From assembly GCF_036373705.1 (NCBI RefSeq), contig NC_089850.1:18085256-18149255 (forward strand): DNA of 64,000 nucleotides, given 5' to 3'. Below are positions 25,354 through 40,903 of the stretch, in pieces; the stretch's first letter is position 1; every line of letters starts with the position of its first letter. Below the pieces are notes generated by a model, which worked only from the letters and a program-made list of their open reading frames with translations, had not been told where the DNA came from and did no database searches. This DNA comes from Amia ocellicauda (taxonomy: Eukaryota; Chordata; Actinopteri; Amiiformes; Amiidae). The position numbers were made by a program, and so were the translations under genes.

Positions 25354-28300
25354 CACACACAAGTGTGTGTACCTGACAAAACCAATGTTTTTCATGTGTA
25401 AATCATGTGGACTGAAAGGATATAGCTTTATAGTATAGTAATCTTCAGTGTCTATTCTTTGCAGGTCCCATTTCTTAGTCACTCTGTGGTCTCATTATTC
25501 TTGAGCTGTCATTACTGAGCACATTAACATTGTTATGCGGCTGCTTTGTAATGAGAAAATTAGTTCTTGAAAGAGCCGGCAAAAATAGCTGCATGCGTTC
25601 TCAAAGCATGTTAAACTTGCCCTGTCAAAAGTGTGTTGAAAGCTGAGGGATGCAGACCTGAAACTTTATTTTTGTTTGACAGCGTACTCTATTTTTGGAA
25701 ATGCTTCTGTTTTTGGTCTCCGAGATGAAAACGGCGGTTTGAACAAAAACATATTATCAGTGTTTTGAAAGTTGTTTACACTCCAGTTTTGAATTTCAAA
25801 TGTCTAAAAATGTAAACAAGTGAGAAACCAGGAGGATGGGGAGAGAAAGCCAGAGATCAATGATGTGCGTTTTCAAATGAGTCATAAAAGCAAATGCAAA
25901 ATTAGAATTTACTTTACAGCTCAGAAAGTGCAGTTTTATGTGCATTTACAAATAAATACATTTTGGTACACAAGTCAAATATTTACATGCTTTTGCACCT
26001 GAGTTTTGTTTAGTTTACTTTTTCTTTGCTCTTATTAACCCCAGCTGACTCATGCCCTTCTCATGTCCTGCTCTCTTTCACAGAAGGTGGACAATGCCAA
26101 CCTGGACCTGTCTGATGACGAGGAGCTGAGAGAGCAGTTGGACATGCACTCGATCATTGTGTCCTGTATAAATGATGAGCCGCTCTTCACGGCCGAACAG
26201 GTAAAATCTCTAAATCTCTAACATTTCTATTGTTGTGGCAGTAGGAATAAAATAAACAGGTTTTTAGCTCAGAGTTTGGCATGACCAGTTTAAAGAATAT
26301 AATCTGGTTTGATTTTGGGTTTTCCTCATCTGTAATACACGTTGTCACATCCTGGATATTATATTTTATCTATAGGGATATAGATAGATTCACCGAAGAT
26401 GGGCTGTTCTTCTTTTCTTCAAAAACATCTTGGAGCAAATGGTTACCAGATAGTGATACAACACAATCACAGGGAAATGCAGTTCAATTCATATAACCAA
26501 GTCATTTTAGTGCTTAAATGTGTGTTCCTTTGGTTGTGGTTTAAATCCATCAAGGCCAATGCAACAACATCAAATCAAATACACATTTGAGGCCCCTTTA
26601 ATAATCAGATTCTTTACTTCTCTTTGAGGCACTTCTTAATGCATATAAAATAGTAATTTTCATAAATCTGCCTCATGTGTACACACTGCTCCCCCTTTGT
26701 AGAACAGAAGAAACTAATTTGAGAGCGAGTGAATGATCACAGTCAGCAGCAGTTTTCCAACACATACAGGGTTTTTACTTTTTTATTTTGTGTGTGAGAA
26801 GAGATCAATGTTTTTTTTTGTTTGTTTTTTAAAGTTTCTTGTGGCGGGGGATCTTAGCATTTCCTTTACATGGCTCTTGGAAAAAGTGTCTCCGTGATAC
26901 CGACAGCATGATTTCTAAAAGGGGAAAGATAAGGAGGAGGTTAGAAAATGATTTTTAAAGCATGAATTATTTAATCGAATCACTTCAATTATCTCTACAT
27001 GGGCAGAAAATGTGTACAGAATAGACAGCTTCCCCCCTCTGGAGGATCCAGTGAAACAACAGCAGATACATTTTCCAGTTATTCCTCAATGTTATGCCGA
27101 TGGCTTCGATCTCTGAGCCTATTCATAAGACAATGCAGTCCCTGAGTTTGCTTACTTTTTCATATCCTGTTTGTTTACGGGTTTATTTATTTATTAAATG
27201 CCAGATGGCCATCATCTCAATAACTGAGGTTGAGTTTAACAATTAATATTCATACCGCAGATCAGTTACAGTACGTCTCTCTCCATCGGGCAGGTGTGTG
27301 GCTCCCCGGTGTGCCGCTTGCAGACACTTTGGTGTGCTTCTTGCGTCAGCGTGAGGGTTCCTGTTTGTTTAGGGAACGCCACAGCTTTATTGCTGGGCGG
27401 GTTCGTGGGCTTGACCAAAGTGGTGAAGAGAATTGAATCGTGTTGGAGAGAAGCGCACAGCCCCCCTGCCCTGTTTTAAAGCAAAATGGTGACAAATTGT
27501 GGTGTGACTAAAACGGAACAAACTCCCAGAAACACAGCAGCACAAGATGCAAACACAAGAGTCTTGGGTCACCTGACATTGTGTTTCTGCAAGAGGCTCT
27601 GGACTTCTGTGCAGGTGTGTTTGGACCATTCTGCTATGTTTGAGGGACCTCCGTGTTTTGTGTGTTTGTTTGTAAATAGCTTTCCACAAACAAATGTCTT
27701 TTGCATCTTCTTTATGCCGTCGTCTTAATGCCACCCAGCCAAGCTAATCCCTAGCCAGAGAGAGAAGGATCAGTGAGTTTCATTAACTTCAAATGATCCT
27801 TAATCTATCTGAATGATCCTGTCCCAAGCCTGCAGTGTTGTGTAGGTGGATTAATCTGATTTATAAGATATGACTGATGTATAACATGGTAAAGCACAGA
27901 AGGGTGTATGGTAATGCATACTGTGCTAAACCATGGCAACGCATAGTAGTATTCCAGTACAAACATATAAAGAATAAATCTTCACAATTGTTTCAGGCTC
28001 CATCAGTCGGATGAGTTGCATGTTGTGTGTGGTGCTTTGTATTATCCTGGACCATGTCTGTTATCTTTTGCTGAACCGAGCCATACCCATAACCTGTTGG
28101 CAGGACTCACAGATGGCAAAATCAGACCCTGTTATACCACCCCCGTGCAACAAACTCCATCCCTCTATCGGAGTCTCAGAAGAGCCACATGGGTACAAGC
28201 CAGAGTGAGGGGATTAAACGTGGCCGAGTCTTGGTTGCATCTGGGAGAGATCATTATTGTCCTGTCGGTGCCACTCACTGCTGAGCAATACAGGGCTATT

Positions 28301-31300
28301 TCAGGATGAGGACATGTGCAAAGATAGCGACAAGAGGGAGGACAGCTTAAGTACCTCCTCTGCTATTGGGCTTATATATATTTATTTTTTTTACCCCCTC
28401 CCTTAACCACACATGCGTCTTTTAAACGGACTCAAAAAGAATCCAAGGGCGATTTTCGAGCACCCTTGTGACTGTGGGGGTGTGTGCGTCTTGTCCAGGT
28501 CATCGAGGAGATCGAGGAGATGATGCAGGAGTCTCCGGACCCCGAGGACGACGAGACCCCCTCGCAGTCCGACCGCCTGTCCCTGCTGTCCCAGGAGATC
28601 CACACCCTGAAGAGATCCAGCACCAACAACAGCTACGAGGAGCGTGAGTGACTGGGACATGGTGGGGGGTGGGGGGGCAGGTGTTGGGTGTGTCAAAGTG
28701 ATATCGGTTGAGTATTGATTTTCCATCCAATATATATTAAAGTAACAAAAACTAAAAATAAATAGGTACTTTTATATACATCATTTTAGACAATCCGTCC
28801 CCTACTTCTCAATAGATTTTTTTTTCTGTAGTTTTATATTGAGAAATCAATCATTCGATCTTATTATTTATATAGTGCCCCATATACACAAAATCTCAAG
28901 GTGCTTTACAGCATAAATGTATGTAATAGTAATAATAGTCCCTGCTCATGTATATGCTTTATATTAAAAGTTTAAGGAGATAAGTCTTAATGCATCTATT
29001 AGTTCAATTTGGAAGGAGTGAGAATCTACAAGTACATTTCTAACTCAAGGCAGTGCAAATGAATAGCTCTGCACACGCCTCCCGTGGCCCCCAGTGTCGG
29101 CTGCGTGTCGTTATGGTCAAGTTATGGTGCTACCGGAACCCTAAGCTCTCTTTTGAGGAGTCCTTAGCATGCCAGTAAAATCATCCCCAACACTGCCTTC
29201 TACCCAGACACTAATGCACCATGAACGCTGCCCAGAGCATGCGGCTGCAGAGAGGCATAAAGGGCAAGGTTATAAAAATAAGATCTACGGCTCAATTGCC
29301 ATCCAGGGCCCTTGACAGAGGATGGTTTCTGCCCAGAGTCTTCTCAGTGCTTGCTTTATCTTTCGAGTTCTGGATTTGATCAAGGTATATCAGTAATGCT
29401 GTTTGTCAAAGCAGCCAGAGTGTCTCAGATGCTTCTATAATCACTGAACATGGTGAAGGAAATGGAAATAAAAACTGTTACCTAAAGCCCATTTGTGTTA
29501 TCCTCAACTAGCCAGAGGTAAACGTGAACTATGACTGCAAACATCTTAATCCCTTAAGTCATCTTAAGTCTTGAAGGATGATTAAGCAGTATTTCATAAC
29601 ATTTAATTTAATCATCATGTATGTGCCATACTGTGGGAATGAGGAATGAGGTTTCTGCTGAATCATCTTCATCATAATCATGCCTCTTACACACACAAGG
29701 TGGCTCTGTGCTCTTGTTGTCTCCAGCCTGGCAGATACATAGCTTTCACAATGATCACGTGTCTGCTGCCCAAATCTGATTAAGGAGCTCTGAAATACGC
29801 CCTGTAAAAGCTTTAACGGCTTACATTGTTTGGCAGGTGCTGATGATGATGAGTTCTTGGGCAGCTGTGCTGGTGAGAAGAGTAGAGAGTGGGAAAGAAT
29901 CCCCAGTATTTCCTAGTGGGGGGAGCTCAGTGCTATACTGCCTTCCAGGGGGGCTTCCCGGTGATTCTCGGGCTTGTCTTCCATCAGGGGTGAAGCGGCT
30001 GTCCGTGGCAGAGCTGAACGAGCTGCTGGAGGAGGTGGAGACGGCCATCAGGGACTACTCCGAGGAGCTGATCCAGCAGCTGGCCCTGCGCGACGAGCTG
30101 GAGTTCGAGAAGGAGGTGAAGAACAGCTTCATCTCGGTGCTCATCGAGGTGCAGAACAAGCAGAAGGAGCACCGCGAGCTGCTCAAGAAGAAGAAGAAGC
30201 TGAAGAGCGCCGGCCCCCAGAACGGCAAGCCAGAGCGCAGCCACATGCCCGGAACTGTGAGTCCCCCCCGGCGCACGCTGCCCTCCCTTTCTCTCCTAGT
30301 CTGTCTCGGGTGTTTGGGTTTGCCTCGGTGTGTGTCGGGTACAGCTCGCAATCCTCTGCCCCACCCAAGCCCGACGGACGCCATGTTCCCAGGCCCATCG
30401 GTACCACGGGCTCCACTGAGTCACACAGCATGACAGCACAGGCTCAGACAGGCGCAGGCACAGCTTGAGATAGGCAGCCATTTCAGGCATAGAAAAGCAG
30501 CGTGAGGATTCATTCTGTGAATCTGTACCAGTGTACCTGTTTGAATCTTTTGTTTTAAATCCACATTTGATCGGTGTGCTGTGAATTGTGTGGTGCTGTT
30601 GGCATACAGATTTAAATGTAAGAAACCTTTTTATGCCAGCATATCCCCGAAAAGAATTGGGAGCAATCCACTGATGTGGTTGGGGATGCTCATTATAATG
30701 TGACAGAGCTCTAACTAGCTAGGAAACCAAAAAGCAGAATCTGTGATGAGATGAGATGAGATGAGAGGTTTTGTTTTTGTAATTTCTTGCAGTCTCCTTT
30801 CTTACTACAGCACTGTGGCCTGCTCTCTCTCTCCATTTGTGTGTATGTGCCTTCAGTACCAACCCTACTCTTACAATTCCCATAAAATCTCCGCTGTTTG
30901 GACCCTGAGGAAAGCCTAGCAGCCTCTGACATGTCAGTCTGTCTCCCAGGCTGATGTGTGAGCCCTGTCCTCTGGGCTCCGAGCTCCGCTGAGTATAATG
31001 GGCCCCAGGGGTGTGAAGCTGTGACTCATGGGTAGGACTGCTTCACCAAGCGGCTAAAGGGAAACTCTGCCGCTTTCGAGATCAAAAGCCAGCTCTGCCA
31101 TCCTGTAATGTGATTATCTGTGTGTAGTTTTTATTTTTTATTTTTTTCCTACTGTTCTTTAGGATTCTTGAGGATTCAAGAACAGCCAGGCTATTTTTAG
31201 AACTTGCTCTATTTTTTTCTTTTCTTTTTTCTTCCCCCAATTAAAGGGATTGTGTTTCCAAGACTTCATCTGCATTGTCAGCTCCCAAGTCTAATTTGCC

Positions 31301-32268
31301 TTCTGCGAAGAGAGAGGGAGGAGGAAAAAAAAAAAGAAAAGCAAAAAAATTGAAATGATGCAATGAGGAGAGAAAAAAGAAAAAATCATTCTCTCCAGAG
31401 TGGTTAGCAGAGATGTCACTGCTTTGCTGGCCAGTGGGAAATGCTTGTTCAGGTCACAAGTGCAGCGAGTGTTTCAGTCTCTGCCTCCATGTGTCTCCCA
31501 AATCTTTTTTGTTTTCCCCCTCCAAAGGTCCGGCTACTTTATTGTAGATCCTCTCAGCAGTAAACACAGAAGCAGCTGTTGAGCAAAGATTTTCTTTTTA
31601 AAGCAGTGAGTGTCAGGTTTGGCTGCTCCCTGAAGCTTGGCTAGCTAAGCAGATGAGCTTTTTACTGATTAAGAAAGGGACAGAAAATGGATGGTTGCCT
31701 TTTTTTTTGGTCTGTCAAAGACGCTTCTAAACGCTGCTGTGAATTGAGTGGTGTTTCAGGATGGTGTTTGTTGCCTTGCAGCTTTTGGTCCTCAAGTTCA
31801 GTATTAATAGCATGTGCATGGGCATGATCAAGCATGATTTTCTAACCGAGCATGCTAATTATTCCTAATCTGTTAAAACTTAATTAACTGTAATTTTAGA
31901 GGAGAGCCCAGGTTCTAGAATCTAGACTGTTCTGGTGTTCAAATCCAACTTCATTTTGAATACAGATATTGGTACAACACAATCAGACCAGGCATTCCCT
32001 AGCTGTGTTTTCAAATCCCTCCGTTCGTGGGTGAAGCTCAGTCTCCTTACAAGGATGTTTGCATAAAGCCACCTTTAGATGTTACTGGAGAGGAATCCAA
32101 GTAAAAAGTAACATTTCAAATTTTCTAATTCCAATTAATGATGTATTTGGTCTCTCTCTCCCCTGTGAGAGAGCACCTCAAGTCTAAGTAGAATGGTGGA
32201 AGATTATTTGAATAAAGAATTCATTAAAGTTACATATGAAAATGGATTAGTGTGTAGCTTTCACTCTA

Positions 32269-32327
<59 letters not shown>

Positions 32328-35300
32328 TTAATTTGGGTTTGGATTATTTTAGAAAGGTCATTATTAACTCTCATTCTCAGAGGGTGTTTTTCCTCAGTTA
32401 GAATCCAAACCTGACCTTGTCGCTATAGTTTAATGGTGCGCGCAAAAATAAAATCTCCTTGCCTCTGCAGAACAGTGTTGTAAATGTACTGCCCGGGGGA
32501 GTTGTATCGGCTAAGGCTGCACAACCCTGTAGTGTGAGCGCAGGTCTGAAACATTACGGGATATCCGGAGCAGAAATCCAATGCTTGCATTTTTCCGTGG
32601 CCCTGGAGGGAACGGCTCTTTTGCTGTGATTAAGGAGGCCCGGGCGTCTCTGAGATAGTGGAGCTGCTTTTCGACCCATCTCGGAGTGCTACCTTTAGAA
32701 CATCTGGCTGCTCCAGGCCCCTGAATACATACCTGCCTTTGGATTACACCCCTAATAGTCTATGATTTACGAGTTCACTGATAGGGTTTGCTTTCTGATA
32801 GGGGGGAAAAAAACTGCTGCCTTAAGCATCTGCAGAAAAGCTGCAAAAAACAAGAAAATTGACCCATTTATTTCTATAATTATAAGTAATCCCAATTTTC
32901 TTGTTTATAATTGGAAAGAGTCAGAATCTTAACATGTAGTGCTTCTGTACAATATTAATGCCGTTCGAGGTGGAATTGTTTCATTGCCTCCAATTCTCAT
33001 GAAGAGCCCTCGACTGTTTTCCAGGGTCTGTCTGTCTGACTTCACTAGCGCAAATTTGGAAAACAAAACCAAGCACAGAATACTGAACATCGAAATTGCA
33101 CTTCTTACAACTGGCTTTGTGAGAAATGGTTTATTAAAATGTCATTTAGACAGGGTTAATTTCAATATACACGAGGTCGGCTTTAGTTTGTGTGCGTGCG
33201 TGCGAATGACCCAAAACTAAGCACAAAGTGGAGCCAGCACCAACTCAGCAGTATATGATAGTGTGACCTTGTGCATCATGTAGGATCAGTTTCTAATGCA
33301 TAAGGTTCGTATTTATACTGTGTGCTCTTGAGCCCCCTGGGATAGCTGCACAACACCTCTGTCTGACTGTGCTCCATCTCAGATGACAGCTCTGTTCAAG
33401 GTCAGTTAGGTCCATCAACATCCCAACAGGACAACTATCAGGGGCTACAATTAAACCCTCTGGTATAGAGTCTTTGGTCCTCCACCAGTTACTAACTGCA
33501 GTGGGCACAAGTGCCTAAACAGTATTGTAATGAGAGAAACCACAATGTTCAAAAGGCTATTAACCACTGAGACTGAACTAGTGTCTTTCAGTTCCTCCTT
33601 TGGCTTCTTATGAATCCTAGACTCATCACACATGGAAATGAAAGCAGACATGCAGATCGTTTATGGTACACCTGGTGTTTTGATGCCAAAGATCCTGTGG
33701 AGAGCTGGTGGGGTCAAGACCTCTAGTGCCGATACGGACGAGACCTGTATGTGTGCATCTTGTACTGCATGCTAGTTTGGGTTTTGCCAAGTCAACCTCA
33801 TGTGCCCAGCATGTGTCCAATCCCCAGTCCATCTTTTGTGTGTCTCCTTGTCTCACGTTCTCTGCTTTCTAGGGGGGGAAAAAACGTTTCATCTGCTCTT
33901 TCTCTTTCTCCCCGTCTCTCTCCTCCCTCTTTTCTCTGTCCTCCTACCCCACCTCCCTCTTTCTCTTCCTCTTTTGCTTTCTACTGCTTCCAGCGCTTCA
34001 GCATGGAGGGAATCTCCACTGTCATTCAGAATGGCTTCCGCCAAACGTTTGGGAACGCGGGTGGGGAGAAACAGGTGCCTCTCTTTTTCCCTGTCACTAA
34101 TGATCTGCAGGGACGGCAATCGGGCACCCGTTATCTCAAACACCAGGCCTTTCAGTGGGCCAGGCCTGGCCTTCTCCTCCGACTGCAGCTTCAGATCTGA
34201 GCGGAGCTTGCCGATGTGTAATGGGTGTCTTATTCCCGTCCCTGTACTTGTTGTGTGTGGTGGCTTAACATGCTATAACCTGCTCCTTTCTGTAATATTC
34301 ACTGTGCCGAGTGTCCGCTGAGGAGCACGAGGGGCCAAAGCAGGTAAACTGACAGAAGAGGGGGAAAAATGTATATGTGTCACACTTTATAAATGTCTGC
34401 AAGTTTCAAATGGACTCAGTGTATGAATACCACAGGAATACCAACTGAATATCTTGTTCTTCCTCCACAGTTCTGATGTTGAGCACATGTGTATCAGCTA
34501 AGGTTAGACGTTAGGGTTGCAGACTAGATTAGGGTTGCGATGTGATCAAACCTCAGAACTCAGAGGAAGTGCTTATGAATGTTACTACCACCCCAGTCAA
34601 ACAGTCATACATAGATAAATTGTGTACATCATAGTATTCAGTTTGTTCCTTGGGATGTTTGAAATACTACACATCATCCTGTGATATCAGGCAATCTGTT
34701 CCAGTAACTTGGGGCTTAAACACCAAAAGGTTAATCTTGTTACATTGTTTGTAGATCCTGGGAACCTTAACGTGCATTGTTTTTAAAGCTTATAAGTGAA
34801 TCTATTAAATTCCACTTGGAATACAAGAGTGCAGTGTGAAACCGGACAAGACAGAAAAAATAATTTGAAGAAATGAAGATGGTTTTCACCCAGGCAGCAG
34901 AATAAAGTTTAAAGTAGATTTCAACAGGTTTGCCTTGGGTGAAGAAATTGACAAAATAAATGAATAACAGCAATAACAGAAACCCTAACAATAATGCTCT
35001 TGTCCTTCAAACGGGTTTGTCTCTCCAAACGTCCCAGCTGTCGTGTTCAAACGAAGTCGCTGCTACTTTAGAAAGGCTTGTATTCAGCGGAGGCATAGAA
35101 ATAATGTTCTGTCCCTGCCCCCGAGTGCTCGCTACTCAAGGTGCTCAAATCAGTACAGATTGTAACAGCACTGCATTGTGCAGTTTTAATTAATTTTCAC
35201 TTCATGATTTCATTATATAAACCGTACAGCACATTTCTGATTTCCAAAGGGAAAATTATGAGTATATTTCTCCATTTTAGTTCCAATATACAGTTTATTT

Positions 35301-38300
35301 TTTAAGTGCAGGGTCTCCTTCTGTGCTTGCCTCCCCCACCCCCATTTCCACTATGGTTTTAACATCCCTAAAATACTTAAATTTTAGATTTATTTTCCAT
35401 TTTTAAATTATCAAAACTGAGCTATTACTGCACTGCACAGAAGACCAACTGTAGCATTAAGACCGTCATCAAACATTTGTAGTGATACTCACTTGCTAGA
35501 TAGATACTATACAGATTTGAATACAGATTTATTTATTATAATTGTGATCTTGTATACTGGATACTGTTATACTCTTGTTTGTGCTGTGAAATGGCATCTG
35601 GCGCATTAGGCGTCTTTCCAACACATGCGTGAACAACTTGATCTTATTAGGAAGCTATAGTTCATAAATCGTGTCAAAAGATTTTACAGGAAAGATCACA
35701 AGGCGCTCCATCCTTACTTAGCCCAACGACTCATTAATATTGGATTGCAGAGAATTTTAAATCACTAAATGTTTATATTTATGTTATGTATTTATTTTAA
35801 ACTTACTTCTTTCCTCTCTCTGTATTAAGTCAGTTGTACAGCACAGCGGCCTCTGGCATAAAATATTAATTGTATTTTTCCACCCCCCCCACACACACAC
35901 ACCAATGCCCATTCATTTTCATTCCTTTTATTAAATATTTTAAAAGCGCGGAGTTGCCGCCTCCATCTGCTTTGTTTGAAATGATCAGAGCTCTTTAATG
36001 TCTGGTTCATGTCTAACATGTGACTCGTGAAGTTGCACAATATTACATGGGGCTCAGGTGTCATCTGTGTTAATTGAGGTGTATCGGGAGGAGCCTTCTT
36101 GCAGTAGTGATAAACTCGCTCTTTTTTTCTGTCCCTCCCAGTATTTGACCACAGTCATTCCGTATGAGAAGAAGGGAGGACCTCCCTCAGTGGAAGATCT
36201 CCAGATCCTCACCAAGAGTAAGTAGAGATGTCAATATTGGCTAGTGTCTGATCAAATTACCGTGCCGTGGCACAATTCAAAATGATAACAAAACAAAAAT
36301 AATGAAAGCAGCCCATCTAAAATCCCGACACTCCCAAGAGGAGCACCTTTGTCCCTGCCTTTCCCTTCCCTTAAATGTTATCATTTACAAAAACATAGCA
36401 TTCAAATCCTTGGTATCCAGGAGTGTCGGCGAAGCAGAGAAATGTGAATGTGAAGTTCTGCAGGGGAAATATTGATTGGCAGAGTTGTGGTTTGGTTTGC
36501 GTGTGTTTAGATTGCGTGTAATGAGCTTAATCCGATTTACTCGCACTGTTCTTGGAGCTGATTTATTCCCCTCGTGCACACGAGAGTCAGTTGCAGATAT
36601 TCACACCTTTCCCTTGAAACTATTTGATTAATCATCTGGCTGAATAAATATAATTGAGATATTTTAAGAGTTAGCTGAACACTGCTTCAGCATAGAGAAA
36701 ACGGTAAATAATCCATCTGATTGAATGGAGATAGCAGAAGGATGATTAAATAAATTGGGAGGATAAAAAGGTGAACCCTGCTGCATGTCATTAAGGGAAA
36801 AGACTGCTTTGTGCAAGCTTACTCCTAGAACTACTTCAAGGTCCAATTGCGATCAGGACACTAATGTCAGCAATCAATTCTCTTAATCAGTCTGTCTGGG
36901 CCCCCGGTCTACTCCCACGATGGGCTTCCTCAGGGAACGCTGGACAGCTTTCTCAGCCGCTCAGAGTAATTGAAGCGTGGTTCCTCAGTGATTTGAACAG
37001 AGAACCGCAGGAGCGATAAGGGAACGGCCGATCCTGCCAATTAAGATTCCCACAGCAGGGAAGCACTGGGCCCCATGGGGGTCTGTATTAGTTGAAAGCG
37101 CCGCAGTGCGCCTTTACGGGCCGGGGCGGTGTGCTGTGAAGGCTGAATCCCACAGCTCATGCAGATGCCTCCTGTTTTTAAATGACTGCTCATGGTCCTT
37201 TTGTTAATCACGTTAGTGTTTTAACTGCAGCACAGCCAGTCATTAGATATCAATAAATGTCAACCCCTGCACCCTCCACCTCCCTCAAGCACCATGCTCA
37301 TGTGTTAGAAAATGGCTTCTGTAATGTGCTAGTAATTCTCAGTTCAGTGTTTAAGGCATTCATCCACTGATGAAGCTTTAGTGAAGGTACAACTATTGTT
37401 GGTAGACATTCTAAAAATGAGCTCTAGATCATTTAGGAGGGCTGTGATGGCACATAGGGAACCCCTTTTCAGCCATTAGATAAAAGCATTGAAAAATTGT
37501 TAAAGACATGGTGTCGTAAGTTCAACTTACACAATGATAAAATTATATTTTCCTGAACTCTAATTCAGCCTAGGGAAAAGGAAATATTCCAGTTGACTGA
37601 ACCGGCTTAAGACCGTGGTTGTGTAAACTTTGGCCTGTCACCCCGTCTCAACTTGCATCAATCAACTGGAATCTCGGCAGTTTTCTCTAGGCTGTCAGTG
37701 TTTGACAGGCCCTGAAAGGTCAGCAGAAAAGTATTCTTGAACAGTATTTGTTAAACTGCGTTAATCAGTGAACAATGTTTCAAACGAAGCGGGTGTGTGT
37801 AGAAGGAAATGTGAAGCTAGCTTTACACCCGGTTCTGAGCTCTAAAGCTTTGTTGCTTCTAGGTAGGTTTTTGTGTTTTTTTGTTTTTTGTTTTCGGTGC
37901 ACTGGGCAACACTCTATTTGTATTCATCAGGAGACTCTGTAATTCACAAGGGTACATTTTGGTTCCCGGCAGCATATTTTCACCACTGCCTCTTCAACGT
38001 GCAGTGCAGTTAAGCGGCTGCATACTGCAAGAGCAGGATACTTACAAAAAGACCGAACCTGCAGCACAGAGCACATGTAACTGCGATTACTGGACGTCCT
38101 TTAATCTAAGAGACTGCAGTGTATTTATATCAGTGGGGGAAAAGAATGAAAGGAATACAGGTGTTTTAATTTTGCAATTTTTAAAAAATAAAATGTTTTT
38201 AAGCCATAATTGTGTAGGTTGCTGTTTTTTCAAGGGACAACAGAGGCAATATTTTTTTTTTCCTGGTTACCCTTCACTTTGTTGTTGTCGTCCAGATTCT

Positions 38301-40903
38301 CTTTCACTTAAATTTTCCGGGCAGGGGAAGGTGTAGATTTGTCATGATTTATCGTGAGCTTCTTTTTTTCCCATCCTCCTGTTCAGTTTATTTTATTGTT
38401 TTTAATTAGTAGTTAGCTCGACTGATGCTTTGATGCAAAGTGTCTCTCATGGGTATCCACAGCCCTTAGGAGCAGTGGTTAGGGCTGTGGACCTATAACC
38501 AAACTGCTGCCCCTGTGCTGAATGCATTTATTTTGTTTCCCGTTCCAGTTCTCCATGCCATGCGAGAGGACAGCGAGAAAGTGCCAAGCTTACTCACGGA
38601 CTACATACTAAAAGGTACAGAAACCCCCTGTCTGTCAAAGTTCTCTTCACTGTGTTCAGCAAGTCTATATGAAGAATGTCTACCATTTATTTTTATCCTC
38701 ACCATGAGGAAGATGTTTTTCAACCACTCTTCCCCTCCCTCCTTATGAGTCGCCAACATGGAGGGAAGGAAAGTATAAATTGATTGCATTGACAAGCTGA
38801 GAATTGATCTAGTTTTGAACGGGGCCTGGAAAATATCTTACTTGTGCACCTTATACATGTTCTCCGTTTGAGCTGTGGTGCTCCTTATTCTCCTCATTTA
38901 CTTGCAAAATCCACCAGCTTAGCATCAGAGGAAAGAAACATCCCTAAGGCTCACCCTTCCTGATCCAGTACAACTCTATTAAGGACTTTCAGTAGTTTAC
39001 ATCTTACAGCTGAAGGTCAATCAAACTCCACATGCTTGCTAAATCACATTTGAATAAATGTTGACTGGTAGATGAGGATAAGTAAACGCCAACTCCCATT
39101 TCCACATAGATTTGTTTTTTTAATATTCTTTGAGTGACAATCAAGCGCTACTTACTACTATAAAGAGAGATCAGACTGAAGAGAACACATGCATGAAGCC
39201 ACATCTTTTAAGTCTATAATGTCTATAAACTATATCAAGGATCATGAACCAATAAAGAGCTGGATGTTCTGGGTCTTCAATGTGATGGATCTTACAGATT
39301 TTTGTTATAAACTCTATTTTAAACTATAATTTCTAGACGTTAGGCCTGTTTATATTTCTAAGTCTGGAAATCTGTGGCCACGCAGTTGAATGCCAGCCAA
39401 ACTGACCGCAGGCTTCCCAGTGCAACCCAGTACGTACGCCAGAGCACCTGTGGAAATGAACGCTGCGCCACCAGTTTAGCCAAGGCGTAGACTCTTTCCC
39501 ATTCCGGGAATAGTCAGGCTAATTGTGAGTGCTAGCAGGGTAGTAATTCACAGTAATATTGTCTTTGTGGCACACCTAAAGCATTTGTCAGGCGACCAAA
39601 CAGACATCCCGGAGCACACCCACTGACAGCACAACTGCAGGATGCTTAGCTAATGGGCAATAATTCGTCTTTTTGAACTGAACTGAATGGCGTAATTGGA
39701 AAAGCCACTCTAGCAGGGATGCCCCTCGTTAAAAGCTAGTCAATTAGCTGCAATCAGTGCCACGATGCACTGAAGTCAGTGAAGGGATGCATGGGTGCGT
39801 CCAAAGAAATGAATCTAAAGCAGTAGGGTTGTCTGGACCCGACGCACTCTAGGGTCTTTGCCCCACCAGTAGACATCCTGCACTTGTGTTGACGTGGTGC
39901 TGTGTGTCTGACTTTGATGGGCTTTCATCAATGAGGGGTGAAAAAACAAACGGACGCTCCGGGTCACGATGAAAACGACCGCAATGTATTCATCCTTTTG
40001 GGTCTTGAACACCTTTCTCTTTCCAAATGAGACTGGGGCAAAATGCAACTTGTGCACGTCCCCAGCTTAATCACTGTGCCTTGAAAATTGAAGCACCTGA
40101 ATCCAACCTTGGGCACGATCGGCAGGTAAACAGACAGCTGGTTTCACAGACACAGCTGCTGCCATGTAGACTGTAGGAGGTACTAAAGGGCCTATGTCTC
40201 CTTCAGGCTTTTTGGTTACCATCCTGATCTAATTGCCTCTGCCCGGGAGGAGACGTTTGGAACAAATGGTGCAGCTGTGCTGGTTCTGCGTAGGAATTAA
40301 GGGACAGATTACCAGCGTCTTTCACTTTCACTCTGCTGTATTGCTGCCCTCATTAACATATGATTCTTCACAAAATTTAAATAAAATGAATATCACAGAA
40401 CTCGGGTGGAACATATGCAAATTCTAAAATTATTAATTCAGCATGCAATATTTGCCCGCGGGGAGATTATTAACGAATATATGCTTAGCCTCACTAAATA
40501 TAGTACAGATACAAGCAGGGTATGTTTATGTAATGGCTGACTCACATGTTTAAGAGCTGTGTCGTTTCCGTTTGAATGGGATTACTTTATTCCGTATAGC
40601 CTTCAGTGTCTTTATATTTTTAAATCCATAGCAAGCGTTATATGACTAAGGATCAAGTGCTGTTTGCATTTCTTTATAATTTTTACATAGCTCTCTGGAA
40701 AAACTACCATTACCTTGTGGTACTGAGGTCAAGGGCACGATTATCAATAGACATGAAGTGTCCCAAACATGTCCAATGTCTAATTAGCCCTTCTGTGTGC
40801 TCACTGTATGGGTGCCGAGCTAATTAGAAGGCATATAATACATCACAGGTATAAACTGTTGTCTTTTATTTTTCTCCCGGTTCTTTTTATTGTTTCTGAT
40901 GCC

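Noticed and set aside
29837-30433. 198-residue frame around fez2 exon 5
   Set aside because: Only 29988-30256 is conserved FEZ2; the rest is intron on both sides with good splice sites at the borders.
33751-34321. Long Ser/Pro/Leu frames before fez2 exon 6
   Set aside because: Translation of a polypyrimidine tract; no motif.
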